A stretch of 64,000 bases of DNA from Muribaculaceae bacterium (GTDB lineage: Bacteria > Bacteroidota > Bacteroidia > Bacteroidales > Muribaculaceae), in contig JAFLTO010000009.1 in NCBI GenBank assembly GCA_022510425.1, forward strand, positions 49,536 to 113,535, written 5' to 3'. How positions within the stretch are numbered: position 1 is the first letter of the stretch; every line of letters starts with the position of its first letter. The notes beneath the pieces were generated by a model. That model saw only the letters and a program-made list of their open reading frames with translations, had not been told where the DNA came from and did not search any database. The position numbers and the translations under genes were made by a program. Below, piece by piece: positions 36,601 to 45,837 of the stretch.

Positions 36601-37434
36601 ATGAAAAATATAGCGATTTTTGTTTCCGGTGAAGGACATGCCACCGAAAGAGTGGTGAAATTATTCAACGAGGGAAACCGAGTGCATACAGTGTTGGTGG
36701 TGATGGATGAATCATCAACGGATTTGCCAGAAAGATTGAAAGAGGAAGATGTGACTCTGCTTCACGTCACCGAAGAAGACTGGAAATCCCATACGCAGGA
36801 AATAGCTTCCTTATTGAAAGAGAAGGACGTGAAACTGCTGGTACTCGACAATTTCGATTTGGTTATTCCTGATGAAATAATGGAAACTACTGCAGGCGAA
36901 TTTATCAGGGTGACGTCATACGAACAGGCACCACGTGAGGTGGTGGCTGCTCTGGAAGCCGAACTAAGAAAACCCGTAGAAGAAATAAAAACTGAGGAAA
37001 ATGAAACAGAACCCGATCCCACTCCAGAGTCGGAATGGGCTGATGCCCTTAAAATACAGTTCACTCCTCCAAAAGTGCCTTCTACTCCTCCTGAAATTCC
37101 AGCTCCCGAGGTATCATTTAATAATCCTAATTTCCAAGAAAATAGAAACCGGAATTTCGAATTCTCTCCTTTCAAAGAGAAAAGGGAGGATACGGCCAAT
37201 GAACCCATGCCTTCCACATATCTGATTTGGTCGATTCTTGTGACGATTTTTTGTTGTTTTATTCCGGGTATTATAGCCATTATTTTTTCTTCAATGGTTA
37301 GTTCCAAATACTATATCGGAGATATCGACGGATCAAGAAGGGCTTCCCGTCAAGCAGAAATTTGGATTATCGTTTCTGTAGTGCTTGGAGTCTTGGCGGC
37401 AACTCTTTATATTCCTTTCATGCTTATCGGCTGA
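36601..37434 (+). CDS. Degenerate PurN-like domain fused to CD225/dispanin membrane domain
   Basis: A 277-residue protein in three parts. Residues 1-120 follow the first half of a PurN-like formyltransferase Rossmann fold (KNIAIFVSGEG at 2-12, LLVLDNFDLVIPDEIM) but end before the catalytic Asn-His-Asp set. Residues 120-205 are an acidic, proline-rich linker. Residues about 208-277 carry a CD225/dispanin domain: TYLIWSILVTIFCCFIPGI, a conserved loop GDIDGSRRASRQAEIW, and a second membrane helix. The domain thus faces the cytoplasm on a membrane anchor. It probably senses or scaffolds rather than catalyses. The DUF2752 gene begins two bases after its stop. Confidence 0.72.
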   Translation: MKNIAIFVSGEGHATERVVKLFNEGNRVHTVLVVMDESSTDLPERLKEEDVTLLHVTEEDWKSHTQEIASLLKEKDVKLLVLDNFDLVIPDEIMETTAGEFIRVTSYEQAPREVVAALEAELRKPVEEIKTEENETEPDPTPESEWADALKIQFTPPKVPSTPPEIPAPEVSFNNPNFQENRNRNFEFSPFKEKREDTANEPMPSTYLIWSILVTIFCCFIPGIIAIIFSSMVSSKYYIGDIDGSRRASRQAEIWIIVSVVLGVLAATLYIPFMLIG

Positions 37435-37436
37435 TA

Positions 37437-37817
37437 ATGATTTTTGCCAAAAACACAAAATATCTGTGGATAGCAGGGGTAACCTCGCTTTTCATTCTGT
37501 TTTATTTTATTTTCGACCCTGTGAAATATGGTTGGATGCCACAATGCTTCTTCCATAAGGTCACGGGTTTGCAGTGTATGGGGTGCGGAAGCCAACGTGT
37601 GTTGCATTCCCTTTTACATGGTGATATTGCAGGTGCGTTTCGTGCAAACGCATTGCTTGTAATTTCGCTGCCCTTCCTCCTGTTTCTCATTTGGATAGAG
37701 ATTTACCGGACTAAATATCCTTCCCTTTACCGCAAAATTCATTCCCTAACCCTCATAATAACAGTATCAGCCATACTCATAGTATGGCTGATAATACGTA
37801 ATATTTTTAATATATAG
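37437..37817 (+). CDS. DUF2752 family membrane protein
   Basis: A 126-residue inner-membrane protein starting MIFAKNTKYLW, two bases after the CD225 gene stop; an upstream ATG at 37362 lies inside that gene. Three membrane segments are predicted. The family motif is clear: CFFHKVTGLQCMGCGSQRV, with a Cys-x2-Cys-Gly-x2-R pattern, and then LLHGDIAGAF. DUF2752 proteins are often found beside CD225 or TM2-domain genes in Bacteroidetes, so the pair probably works together. Function unknown. Confidence 0.82.
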   Translation: MIFAKNTKYLWIAGVTSLFILFYFIFDPVKYGWMPQCFFHKVTGLQCMGCGSQRVLHSLLHGDIAGAFRANALLVISLPFLLFLIWIEIYRTKYPSLYRKIHSLTLIITVSAILIVWLIIRNIFNI

Positions 37818-37835
37818 CAAAGAGGACTCTCCTGT

Positions 37836-37854
37836 GCTTCTATGTTTAAGAAGC
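37836..37854. terminator. Possible hairpin between convergent genes
   Basis: GCTTCT (37836-37841) and AGAAGC (37849-37854) form a 6-bp stem, nested in a weaker AGGAC/GTCCT pairing, between the DUF2752 gene and the C1 peptidase gene, which converge here. There is no clear U-run. Confidence 0.35.
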
Positions 37855-37870
37855 CAGAAATGTCCTTCTA

Positions 37871-39085
37871 TTAATTCATGTGTGATGCGATGGATTTCGG
37901 AAGAGAGTTTTTGTTAACCATCACAGACAGTGTTTTTTCAAGGAAATAAGGTTCTGAAACATAGAGATAACCATTATAAAGCTGGTTGGTATCCCAGGAA
38001 TTCTTCACCTTGTAGTAGCGGTTGCCCTCTTGATCTGTTGCATATCCCACAATCACCATGCCGTGATCATCGGTTGTTTCATAATCATCAAATGTTTTTT
38101 GCCGTGATTCCTGGGTCACCTTCTTTTCTTTCACCGGCCCTTTGATTTTATAAGTTGCCGCTTCTCTGTCTTTGTCAGAAAGTTGCACCCATCTTGAAAG
38201 TTCAGTACCTTCCAAGTCCGCACCTGTCTTCTTTTCAGGAAGCAGAGCGAACCCGTTTCTCCATTGGAATCCTCCTTCCGACACGTCAGCACTCCAGCAA
38301 ACAGTATAACCGTTTTCCAGTGCAGTATCAACTGCCTCTTTCAATTCATCCATAGGCACATTAAAACTCTCTGCCCATGTCCAATTGTCGGGAATCTCTA
38401 TAGCAAAATTTTCATAGAAGGGGTGGTGGGTATAACTTGTGAGCGATACGAAATCATCACCATTAATACCTAATTCCTGAGCGTAGGATTTGGGAGTGTA
38501 GGTTTTACCATTCACAACAAAAGTTTCAGGTGCGGGTCCGAGGTAAGCATCTAAAATACCTATAAAGCCGGGTAACCATGCTGTGGAGAGCCTTTTGTTT
38601 GGATTCTTCATCAAAGCGTCAAGATACGCCTTGAGAACACCTTCCATTTCATAGTGCATGTGTTTCTCTTCTCCGTAGTTAAGGCCCGGATAGACATCTT
38701 CCGGCACTATACCATAATTATCGGCTGAATAAAACACATCGGAAGCGGCTCCTCCCTGGGCAAAGTTTGTCACTCCGTTTGTACGAACATATTTCTTAGC
38801 TTTGTCTATGTAGCAATTCCTGACAGTCCACATTTCAGAGAGATCCAATTCGGGGCCTCCTCTTCTCATAACATCTTCTTCTACAAAAGAAGTTCCCGCA
38901 AAACTCCAGCATGTTCCAGACTTATTTTGATCTTTCACCGAAGTGGTGGGATTCACTTTTATATCAGTGAATTTAAAACCTGTGGAATCGGGCACCACAA
39001 TTTCCGGATTCTGATCCGGAGCCATTTTCCCGGTTGCAAATGCCATTGTTGGTAACAATAACATTCCTAATAGCAATTTATTCAT
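37871..39085 (-). CDS. Secreted C1-family peptidase (bleomycin hydrolase/PepC-like)
   Basis: A 404-residue papain-fold peptidase. I start it at ATG 39085, giving a signal peptide (MNKLLLGMLLLPTMAFA); a longer reading from 39133 would put charged residues before it and overlap the promoter. Catalytic residues are Cys59 in KSGTCWSFAG, His341 in DDHGMVIVG and Asn362 in VKNSWDT. The layout with a large insertion between Cys and His matches the PepC/bleomycin hydrolase group, usually cytoplasmic; here it is exported to the periplasm. It is divergent from the alpha-amylase gene, with interlocked promoter elements. Confidence 0.9.
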   Translation of the reverse strand: MNKLLLGMLLLPTMAFATGKMAPDQNPEIVVPDSTGFKFTDIKVNPTTSVKDQNKSGTCWSFAGTSFVEEDVMRRGGPELDLSEMWTVRNCYIDKAKKYVRTNGVTNFAQGGAASDVFYSADNYGIVPEDVYPGLNYGEEKHMHYEMEGVLKAYLDALMKNPNKRLSTAWLPGFIGILDAYLGPAPETFVVNGKTYTPKSYAQELGINGDDFVSLTSYTHHPFYENFAIEIPDNWTWAESFNVPMDELKEAVDTALENGYTVCWSADVSEGGFQWRNGFALLPEKKTGADLEGTELSRWVQLSDKDREAATYKIKGPVKEKKVTQESRQKTFDDYETTDDHGMVIVGYATDQEGNRYYKVKNSWDTNQLYNGYLYVSEPYFLEKTLSVMVNKNSLPKSIASHMN

Positions 39086-39115
39086 AATATCAAGCTGGTT
39101 ATGTTTCAATTCCTT

Positions 39116-39146
39116 TTTGCAAATATAATACAATTTGTTAAATTTG
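39116..39146 (+). promoter_or_regulatory. Consensus promoter of the alpha-amylase gene
   Basis: TTTG (39116-39119), 19 bases, TAAATTTG (39139-39146). Transcript start near 39152, giving a leader of about 64 bases. The spacer contains the opposing -7 box of the peptidase gene. Confidence 0.8.
39120..39127 (-). promoter_or_regulatory. -7 element of the divergent C1 peptidase gene
   Basis: TATATTTG on the minus strand, lying inside the spacer of the plus-strand promoter. The matching -33 TTTG is not evident. Polymerase cannot occupy both sites at once, so the two genes may compete. Confidence 0.55.
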
Positions 39147-39215
39147 CGAGATAAGAAACGGGAGTTTCACCGACTTATAGTGTCATCGGAACAATAAACC
39201 TTAAAATAAAACAAA

Positions 39216-40652
39216 ATGAAGAAAATTTTCCCGATTTTCGGGCTAATCGGAGCCCTCTTCTGCTCAGCTTGTACCAACAAGGCAAAAACCACCGACGAGT
39301 CTAAGACCGAAGAACGTGATTCAACCTACACTCAGGTAAAACATCCGGATTGGAGCCGTAATGCTGTAATCTATGAAGTAAACCTTCGTCAATTCACAAA
39401 TGAAGGAACTATCAATGCTTTCTCAGAACAACTTCCACGTCTTAAAGACCTCGGTGTAGACATCCTTTGGTTTATGCCTATCAACCCTATCAGTGAAAAA
39501 GACCGTAAGGGTTCACTCGGAAGCTACTACGCTGTGAAAAACTACAAAGAATTCAATCCGGAATTCGGCACACTCGATGAATTTAAGGCAACAGTCAAGA
39601 AAGCTCAGGAAATGGGTATGAAAGTTATTCTTGACTGGGTTCCTAACCATTCAGGACGTGATAATATATGGGTTGACCTTCATCCGGATTGGTATGAAAA
39701 AGATTCACTCGGAAACATGAAAGGAGTCTATGATTGGACAGATGTTTATGTATTCGATTATTCAAATCCTGAAATGCGTAAAGGAATGATTGACGCAATG
39801 AAATTCTGGCTCGTTGATGTTGGTGTAAACGGATTCCGTTGCGACGTGGCTATGGAAGTGCCAACCGATTTCTGGAATGATGCCCGTAAGGAACTTCAAG
39901 CAGTGGCTCCTGAAATCTTCATGCTTGCCGAAGCCACAGTGCCGGAACTCCAGCAACTTGCGTTCGACATGGGTTACAACTGGCCGCTCAAAGACCTCTT
40001 CAATCAGATTGCAGCCACTTCAGGTCAATATCATTTTGTGGGTGAAAATGGTGAAATCCGTGAATTCCCTGAAACCCATGCTATCGCCATCAACAATCTT
40101 CTCGCCCAGCAATTTGAAGATTTCCCTAAAGATACTTATCTGATGAACATGATCACCAATCATGACCTCAATTCATGGGAAGGAACAGAATTCGAGCGTC
40201 TTGGTGATCTGACTAACGCTTTCGCAGTTCTTACTTACACACTTCCCGGTATGCCGCTTATCTATACAGGCCAGGAAACAGGTTTGAATCGTGCTCTTAA
40301 ATTCTTTGACAAAGATGTGCCACCCACATGGGAACCGCGTAACGAATACTTCACCTTCTATCAGAAACTTAATAACTTGAAACATACTCAGGCTGCCCTT
40401 TCAGCCGGTATGGACGGAGGTGAACTTATTAGTTATGAAACTTCAAGTCCTGACCTTTATGTATTCTGCCGCGAAAGAGAAGGTTCAAAAGTTATGACCT
40501 TAGTTAATCTTGGGACCGGTGAACTCCCTTTGGAATTCACATCTAAGAATCGTCCTGACATTCGTGGTATGAAGAACTATTTCACTGACGAAGACGCTCT
40601 TTTGCCTGAAACTTTGAAACAAGGTGAATACCTCGTGTTTGTGAAAAAATAA
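39216..40652 (+). CDS. Lipoprotein GH13 alpha-amylase
   Basis: A 478-residue enzyme with a lipoprotein signal (MKKIFPIFGLIGALFCSAC, Cys19). The GH13 motifs are in order: DWVPNH, GFRCDVAME with nucleophile Asp210, MLAEAT with acid/base Glu239, and TNHD with Asp317. The rest is a TIM barrel ending in a short beta domain. It should cleave alpha-1,4-glucans such as starch or maltooligosaccharides in the periplasm or at the outer membrane. It stands apart from any SusC/SusD pair in the window. Codon use is strongly biased, suggesting high expression. A stem-loop follows its stop. Confidence 0.92.
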   Translation: MKKIFPIFGLIGALFCSACTNKAKTTDESKTEERDSTYTQVKHPDWSRNAVIYEVNLRQFTNEGTINAFSEQLPRLKDLGVDILWFMPINPISEKDRKGSLGSYYAVKNYKEFNPEFGTLDEFKATVKKAQEMGMKVILDWVPNHSGRDNIWVDLHPDWYEKDSLGNMKGVYDWTDVYVFDYSNPEMRKGMIDAMKFWLVDVGVNGFRCDVAMEVPTDFWNDARKELQAVAPEIFMLAEATVPELQQLAFDMGYNWPLKDLFNQIAATSGQYHFVGENGEIREFPETHAIAINNLLAQQFEDFPKDTYLMNMITNHDLNSWEGTEFERLGDLTNAFAVLTYTLPGMPLIYTGQETGLNRALKFFDKDVPPTWEPRNEYFTFYQKLNNLKHTQAALSAGMDGGELISYETSSPDLYVFCREREGSKVMTLVNLGTGELPLEFTSKNRPDIRGMKNYFTDEDALLPETLKQGEYLVFVKK

Positions 40653-40657
40653 AATTT

Positions 40658-40688
40658 AGAATGGTCTTGCTTGCTGCAGGACCATTCT
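40658..40688 (+). terminator. Stem-loop after alpha-amylase gene
   Basis: Arms 40658-40670 and 40676-40688 (core GAATGGTC / GACCATTC) form a 13-bp stem with one wobble and a five-base loop. It has no U-run, and the symporter ATG lies five bases beyond it, so it could also mask the symporter start. Confidence 0.55.
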
Positions 40689-40693
40689 CCCAT

Positions 40694-42055
40694 ATGGCCG
40701 GTAAAACTCAATTCGGAAGTAAAGTCGGATTAATTGCGGCTACAGTTGGTTCTGCAGTAGGGCTTGGCAATGTTTGGAGATTCCCGGCCGAAGCCCAGGC
40801 AAACGGAGGAGCCGCTTTTCTGATAATTTATATTGTCTGTGTAATCCTGCTCGGCATACCGGTAATGCTCGCTGAATTCTCCTTGGGACGTGGCACCGGA
40901 AGGGATAGCATCTCATCTTTTAAAAAACTTGCTCCCCGAAAGAAATGGTGGATAGGGGGTGCAATTGCTATATTAGCCTCTTATCTTATACTTTCATTTT
41001 ATATTGTTGTGGCAGGCTGGACTTTGGAATATTTCTGGCAATCTCTCACCGGAGAGCTATATTCCGGCATAGCCGCAGAAGGAGTGGAACAGAATTTCAG
41101 GCATCAACTCGAACGATATGTGGGAGGGGCTTGGGAGCCATTGGTTGCAACATATGTAATAATTGCAATTAATATTTTTGTGTTATTAAATGGAGTGCAG
41201 AAAGGCATCGAAAAAATGAGTAATATAATGATGCCTGTTTTATTTATATTATTGGTTTTCTTTTGTGTGGCAGCCCTCACTTTACCAAAGGCAAGGGAAG
41301 GTTTGGAATTCTTTTATAGTCCTGATTTTTCCAAAATAACTGCATCAACTCTTGTGAATGCATTAGGTCAGGCCTTCTTCTCTTTATCGTTGGGAATGGG
41401 AATTCTTATAACTTATGCCTCATATTATCCCAAGAAGACCAACCTCATAAACACGGCCACTACTGTTTCGGCCCTTGATTTAGCGGTAGCATTATTGATG
41501 GGAATGATTATATTTCCCGCAGTGATGAGTTTTGGTCTTAATGGTGAATCTTTGGAAGGCGCTACTTTAGTTTTTATAACACTTCCCGAAGTGTTTGCGT
41601 CGATGCCTTTTACTCGGTTTTGGTCAATGTTGTTTTTCTTGCTTTTACTTGTAGCTGCCGTGACATCAACCATAGCACTTGCTGAAGTGTCGATCGCATT
41701 CGTTATGGAAAAATTTAAAAAAGGAAGAAAATCAGCTTGTTTCATAGTTATGCTTCCTTTAATCGCCATAAGCAGTATTTGTTCTTTGTCGCAAGGACCT
41801 CTTTCCCACATAAAAATTTTGTCGATGAATATATTTGATTTCCTCGACACCGTGGCCACTAATCTTATGTTGCCCATCTCAGCTATCATAACTTGTATAT
41901 TTTTGGGATGGATAGCACCAAAAAAATTTCTTCATAATGAGTTGACAAATAGGAGGAGAGTCAACAGGCATATATCAATTGGAGTGATTTGGATGGTGAA
42001 ATTCGCCGCTCCAATTCTCATAGCTATAGTTTTGTGTGCTAAATTCCTAAATTGA
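40694..42055 (+). CDS. Neurotransmitter:sodium symporter (SNF) family transporter
   Basis: A 453-residue inner-membrane protein with about 11-12 helices. The N-terminal signature FGSKVGLIAATVGSAVGLGN then VWRFP is diagnostic of the bacterial LeuT-like/SNF family, with the unwound TM1 region at VGSAVGLGN. It most likely imports an amino acid or related compound with sodium. ATG 40694 is chosen because an earlier ATG at 40661 lies inside a stable stem-loop. The gene follows the alpha-amylase gene but need not be functionally linked to it. Confidence 0.9.
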   Translation: MAGKTQFGSKVGLIAATVGSAVGLGNVWRFPAEAQANGGAAFLIIYIVCVILLGIPVMLAEFSLGRGTGRDSISSFKKLAPRKKWWIGGAIAILASYLILSFYIVVAGWTLEYFWQSLTGELYSGIAAEGVEQNFRHQLERYVGGAWEPLVATYVIIAINIFVLLNGVQKGIEKMSNIMMPVLFILLVFFCVAALTLPKAREGLEFFYSPDFSKITASTLVNALGQAFFSLSLGMGILITYASYYPKKTNLINTATTVSALDLAVALLMGMIIFPAVMSFGLNGESLEGATLVFITLPEVFASMPFTRFWSMLFFLLLLVAAVTSTIALAEVSIAFVMEKFKKGRKSACFIVMLPLIAISSICSLSQGPLSHIKILSMNIFDFLDTVATNLMLPISAIITCIFLGWIAPKKFLHNELTNRRRVNRHISIGVIWMVKFAAPILIAIVLCAKFLN

Positions 42056-42101
42056 AATTTAATTGTTTAAGGTCTAATATAAAGACCCTCGCTCTGTAAC
42101 C

Positions 42102-42132
42102 TTTGTATTAGGAAATAAATTCATTAATTTTG
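42102..42132 (+). promoter_or_regulatory. Consensus promoter of the polysaccharide export genes
   Basis: TTTG (42102-42105), 19 bases, TAATTTTG (42125-42132). Transcript start near 42139, downstream of an ATG at 42130, which rules that start out and supports ATG 42196. Confidence 0.8.
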
Positions 42133-42195
42133 CAGTTATACCTAAAGTGGATATTTTTTGAAAAATTTCCCTTTCCAAATCTTAATTTCATATAT

Positions 42196-44646
42196 ATGAA
42201 AAGAAGAAATATACTTGCCGCTCTTTTATTAGGCTTTGCATTATGTTCTTTTGCCATGACGGATCAACAAGTTGTTGATTTTATCAAACAACAGTCTACC
42301 GCCGGGAAGACGGAGCAAGAAATTGGTAAGATGTTGCTTGCACGAGGTGTCACCCCGGATCAGGCAAAAAGAATAAAGCAGAAGTATCAAAGTGAACTTC
42401 AATCTCAAAGTTCCGGCACAGAAGCAAGAGCCGGAGCTTCAACACGTCTAAGACAAACTGCCGAGACCGGGACACGCTCACAGAATCAAAATTCCGATAT
42501 GATGGCATCACCGGAAGAGGGTAGTCAGGGTTTTTATAATGAATATATCATAGAAGAAGGGAACAACACCTCAGAGACCGGCAGACAAATTTTTGGCCAG
42601 CGTGTTTTCAATTCACGTGGTCTTACTTTTGAGCCGAGTGAGAATTTGGCCACGCCACAAAATTATATATTGGGTCCGGGCGATGAAGTTATAATCGACA
42701 TTTGGGGTGCCAATGAAGATCATATTCGCCAATTCATTTCACCAGAAGGCAGTATTATGATCGAGCAGATCGGGCCGGTATATCTCAATGGAATGACTAT
42801 AAATCAAGCTAATAATCTGGTGAAAAACACTTTTGCCAAGAAATATGCAGGCATGAGTGATGAAGAAACGGATATACAGGTAACTTTAGGGCAGGTACGC
42901 ACCATTCAAGTAGATATTTTGGGAGAAGTGGCCACACCGGGCACCTATAGACTATCGCCCTTCGCAACAGTATTTAACGGACTCTATAATGCCGGAGGAA
43001 TCAACGATATCGGTACTTTGAGAAATATACAGGTGCTTCGCAACGGTAAGATAGTTGCGGGAGTTGATGTTTACGATTATCTCTTCGAAGGCAAGAGTAA
43101 AGGCAACATACGCCTGCAAGAAGGCGACGTGATAATCGTGCCTCCCTATGAACAATTAGTGAATGTGGAGGGAAATGTTAAAAGACCCATGTATTATGAA
43201 ATCAAGCCTAACGAGACCATTCAAGATCTTTTGAACTTTGCAGGAGGTTTCACGGGTGAGGCCTATTCCGATGTGTTGATACTTTCCCGACAGACAGGAA
43301 CACAGAATGAACTTTACAATATTGAGAAAGGAGAATTTGACACCTACAGACTTAAGGACGGCGACTTGTTGACGATCGGTACTATACTTGATCGTTATAC
43401 AAACAGAGTGGAACTTCAAGGGGCTGTGTATCGTCCGGGTATGTATGCTATCAGCCCTAATGTACAGACTATAGGGCAACTAATATCGACTGCCGAAGGT
43501 TTAACGGAAGATGCCTATCGTGGGAGAGCCTTGCTATATAGGGAGGGTCCTGAACTCCAGCTTCAGATAATGGCTATTGATCTTGATGATATATTGAATG
43601 GTGTCACTCCGGATATAGAACTCAAGCCAAATGATTTACTTGTTGTGTCGAGCATTCAGGAATTGGAATCCAGAGGAGCACTGACAATCAATGGGCAAGT
43701 ATTGAATCCGGGATCTTATCCTTTTGCAGATCATACCACAGTAGAAGACCTGATTCTACAAGCAGGTGGCCTATTGGAAGGGGCCTCAACAGCACGAGTA
43801 GACATTTCCCGAAGAATCATAGATCCCACCTCTATGCATCCCACTCAGCAATTGGCAGAAGTTTTCTCTGTTTCTATTGAATCCGGTCTCGGGGTGAACA
43901 GAGGTCAAAATTTCGAACTAATGCCTTATGATGTTGTAACAGTGAGAACATCTCCAGGATATGAAACCCAAGAGTTTGTAAGCGTGGAGGGAGAAGTGCT
44001 TTTTAACGGTGAATTTGTATTGCAAAAAAGGAATGAAAGAATCACAGATATAATTCAAAGAGCGGGAGGTATACTTGAAGATGCCTATATAAAGGGAGCA
44101 CATTTGGAACGTCAGCTCACCGAGGATGAATATCTTGCACGTCAAGAGGCAATACGTTTCGCAATGGCAAACAGTGGCCCTAATCAGGGAGATTCGATTG
44201 ATGTGAATAAAATAGATATCGGCAGGGTCTACAATGTGGGCATAGACCTTGAAAAGGCTCTTTCTAATCCGGGTAGTACTTATGATTTGGTGCTACAACC
44301 CGGAGACAGACTTTTCATACCTCAGCAACAAAGCACCGTGAAAATATCCGGTGATGTGATGTTCCCGAATACCGTAGTGTATGAAGAGGGTAAAAAACTT
44401 AAACATTATATTAATCAGGCCGGTGGCTATGGCCAAAAAGCTAAAAAGAATAAGGCTTTTATAGTATATATGAATGGAACGGTGGCACAGGCTAAGCGTA
44501 ACACTCCGATAGAGCCGGGATGCCAGATTATTGTACCAACAAAGCCTGAAAATGGAGGTGTGGATTGGACTAAGATTCTGACTCTGACCACAAGTTTCGG
44601 ATCAATAGCCACAATGGCAGCAACCATCTACAGCATATTCAGATAA
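42196..44646 (+). CDS. Polysaccharide export protein with SLBB repeats (Wza-like)
   Basis: An 816-residue protein with a signal peptide (MKRRNILAALLLGFALCSFA). A polysaccharide-export domain begins near YILGPGDEVIIDIWGA, followed by a series of SLBB beta-grasp repeats marked by phrases such as VNVEGNVKRPMYYEI, VELQGAVYRPGMYAI and VKISGDVMFPNTVVY. It ends in a hydrophobic segment. Such proteins form or feed the outer-membrane channel for capsule or exopolysaccharide export. It is followed 21 bases later by a Wzz-like gene and then an M23 peptidase gene, a three-gene export operon without glycosyltransferases. Confidence 0.9.
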   Translation: MKRRNILAALLLGFALCSFAMTDQQVVDFIKQQSTAGKTEQEIGKMLLARGVTPDQAKRIKQKYQSELQSQSSGTEARAGASTRLRQTAETGTRSQNQNSDMMASPEEGSQGFYNEYIIEEGNNTSETGRQIFGQRVFNSRGLTFEPSENLATPQNYILGPGDEVIIDIWGANEDHIRQFISPEGSIMIEQIGPVYLNGMTINQANNLVKNTFAKKYAGMSDEETDIQVTLGQVRTIQVDILGEVATPGTYRLSPFATVFNGLYNAGGINDIGTLRNIQVLRNGKIVAGVDVYDYLFEGKSKGNIRLQEGDVIIVPPYEQLVNVEGNVKRPMYYEIKPNETIQDLLNFAGGFTGEAYSDVLILSRQTGTQNELYNIEKGEFDTYRLKDGDLLTIGTILDRYTNRVELQGAVYRPGMYAISPNVQTIGQLISTAEGLTEDAYRGRALLYREGPELQLQIMAIDLDDILNGVTPDIELKPNDLLVVSSIQELESRGALTINGQVLNPGSYPFADHTTVEDLILQAGGLLEGASTARVDISRRIIDPTSMHPTQQLAEVFSVSIESGLGVNRGQNFELMPYDVVTVRTSPGYETQEFVSVEGEVLFNGEFVLQKRNERITDIIQRAGGILEDAYIKGAHLERQLTEDEYLARQEAIRFAMANSGPNQGDSIDVNKIDIGRVYNVGIDLEKALSNPGSTYDLVLQPGDRLFIPQQQSTVKISGDVMFPNTVVYEEGKKLKHYINQAGGYGQKAKKNKAFIVYMNGTVAQAKRNTPIEPGCQIIVPTKPENGGVDWTKILTLTTSFGSIATMAATIYSIFR

Positions 44647-44667
44647 ATCCTTTAATCCCGGAAAACT

Positions 44668-45834
44668 ATGGCTAAACAAATAGATGAACAAGAATTAAAG
44701 GATCAGGAAAATCCGCAAAATGAAGAGAAAGAAATCGATCTTCTTGAGCTTTTCTATAAGCTATGGTCGCAGAAACGTCTGCTTCTTGTGTGGTGTATAT
44801 GGGGAGCTATAGCAGGTTTGATTATAGCTTTCAGTATACCGAGGGAATACACTGCCACAGTGAAACTGGCACCTGAGGTTAAAACCGGTGGCAGAAGTAT
44901 GTCAGGAGGGTTAAGCGCATTGGCGAGTCTGGCAGGTGTGTCAACCACTGGCAATTCCGGTACCGATGCCATGTATCCGCAGCTCTATCCGGATATTGTA
45001 GGGTCTGTGCCCTTTTTGACAAGTCTTTTCGATGTTCCTGTAACAGATAAGGAGGGTAAGAAATACACGGTGCAAGAATATCTGGAGGAAGAGACCTCGG
45101 GCCCTTGGTGGGGCTTGATCATGAGTTTGCCCGGAAAAGTGTTCGGAATCTTTTCAAGCAACAAAGATGACCAACCCGGAGATCAAAAGGTCAACAACTT
45201 CCAATTAACCCCTGAAGAGAATAAACTTGTGGAGGCTTTGAGAACCAGAGTGACGGCAAGTGTGGATCAAAAGACCAGTGTAATCACAATAAACTCACAG
45301 ATGCAAGATCCGGTAGTTTCGGCTATTCTTGTTGATACTGTGGTGTCACGGTTACGTGATTATATCACCGATTATAGAACTGATAAATCACGACAGGATC
45401 TGGATTATGCCTTGAAATTAAACGACGAAGCTCAACAGGAATATTATAAAGCTCAACAACGGTTGGCCGATTATATCGACAGGAACCAGAACCTCGCCAC
45501 CCAATCTGCGAGAATAACCCGTGAACGACTTGAAAATGAGGCTTCATTAGCTTTCAATCTTTATAACGAGACTTCTCTTCAAGTTCAAAATGCCAAATCA
45601 AAGGTTCAGGAAACCACCCCGGTGTATACTGAAATAACTCCGGCCACAGTCCCATTAAAACCTACTTCACCTCGAAAGGGATTGATTTTGGGAGGTTTTA
45701 TTTTTCTGGCTTTTGTAGCATGTGCAGCTTGGATTCTTTTCGGGAAACCAATAGTAGGGGAATACAAAGTGAAAGCCAAAGCATTGAAAGAAGAAGAACA
45801 AGGGAAAGAAGAAAAGGAGGAGACAAAGAAATAA
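44668..45834 (+). CDS. Wzz/chain-length determinant family protein
   Basis: A 388-residue inner-membrane protein with the polysaccharide co-polymerase layout: a cytoplasmic N-terminus, membrane helix at about 35-55 (LLLVWCIWGAIAGLIIAF), a large periplasmic part with a coiled coil (LKLNDEAQQEYYKAQQRLAD), a Pro-rich PTSPRKG motif before the second helix, and a Lys/Glu-rich tail. It lacks the tyrosine kinase domain found in Wzc. It probably sets chain length or couples synthesis to the SLBB channel encoded upstream. The M23 gene follows three bases after its stop. Confidence 0.9.
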   Translation: MAKQIDEQELKDQENPQNEEKEIDLLELFYKLWSQKRLLLVWCIWGAIAGLIIAFSIPREYTATVKLAPEVKTGGRSMSGGLSALASLAGVSTTGNSGTDAMYPQLYPDIVGSVPFLTSLFDVPVTDKEGKKYTVQEYLEEETSGPWWGLIMSLPGKVFGIFSSNKDDQPGDQKVNNFQLTPEENKLVEALRTRVTASVDQKTSVITINSQMQDPVVSAILVDTVVSRLRDYITDYRTDKSRQDLDYALKLNDEAQQEYYKAQQRLADYIDRNQNLATQSARITRERLENEASLAFNLYNETSLQVQNAKSKVQETTPVYTEITPATVPLKPTSPRKGLILGGFIFLAFVACAAWILFGKPIVGEYKVKAKALKEEEQGKEEKEETKK

Positions 45835-45837
45835 GAT

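Noticed and set aside
37139..37434. Transmembrane segments of the CD225 gene read as a separate small gene
   Set aside because: The frame is continuous from 36601 with no ribosome-binding site or break before the membrane domain.
42130..42195. Earlier ATG for the SLBB export gene
   Set aside because: It overlaps the -7 promoter box and would precede the transcript start; the later ATG gives a proper signal peptide.
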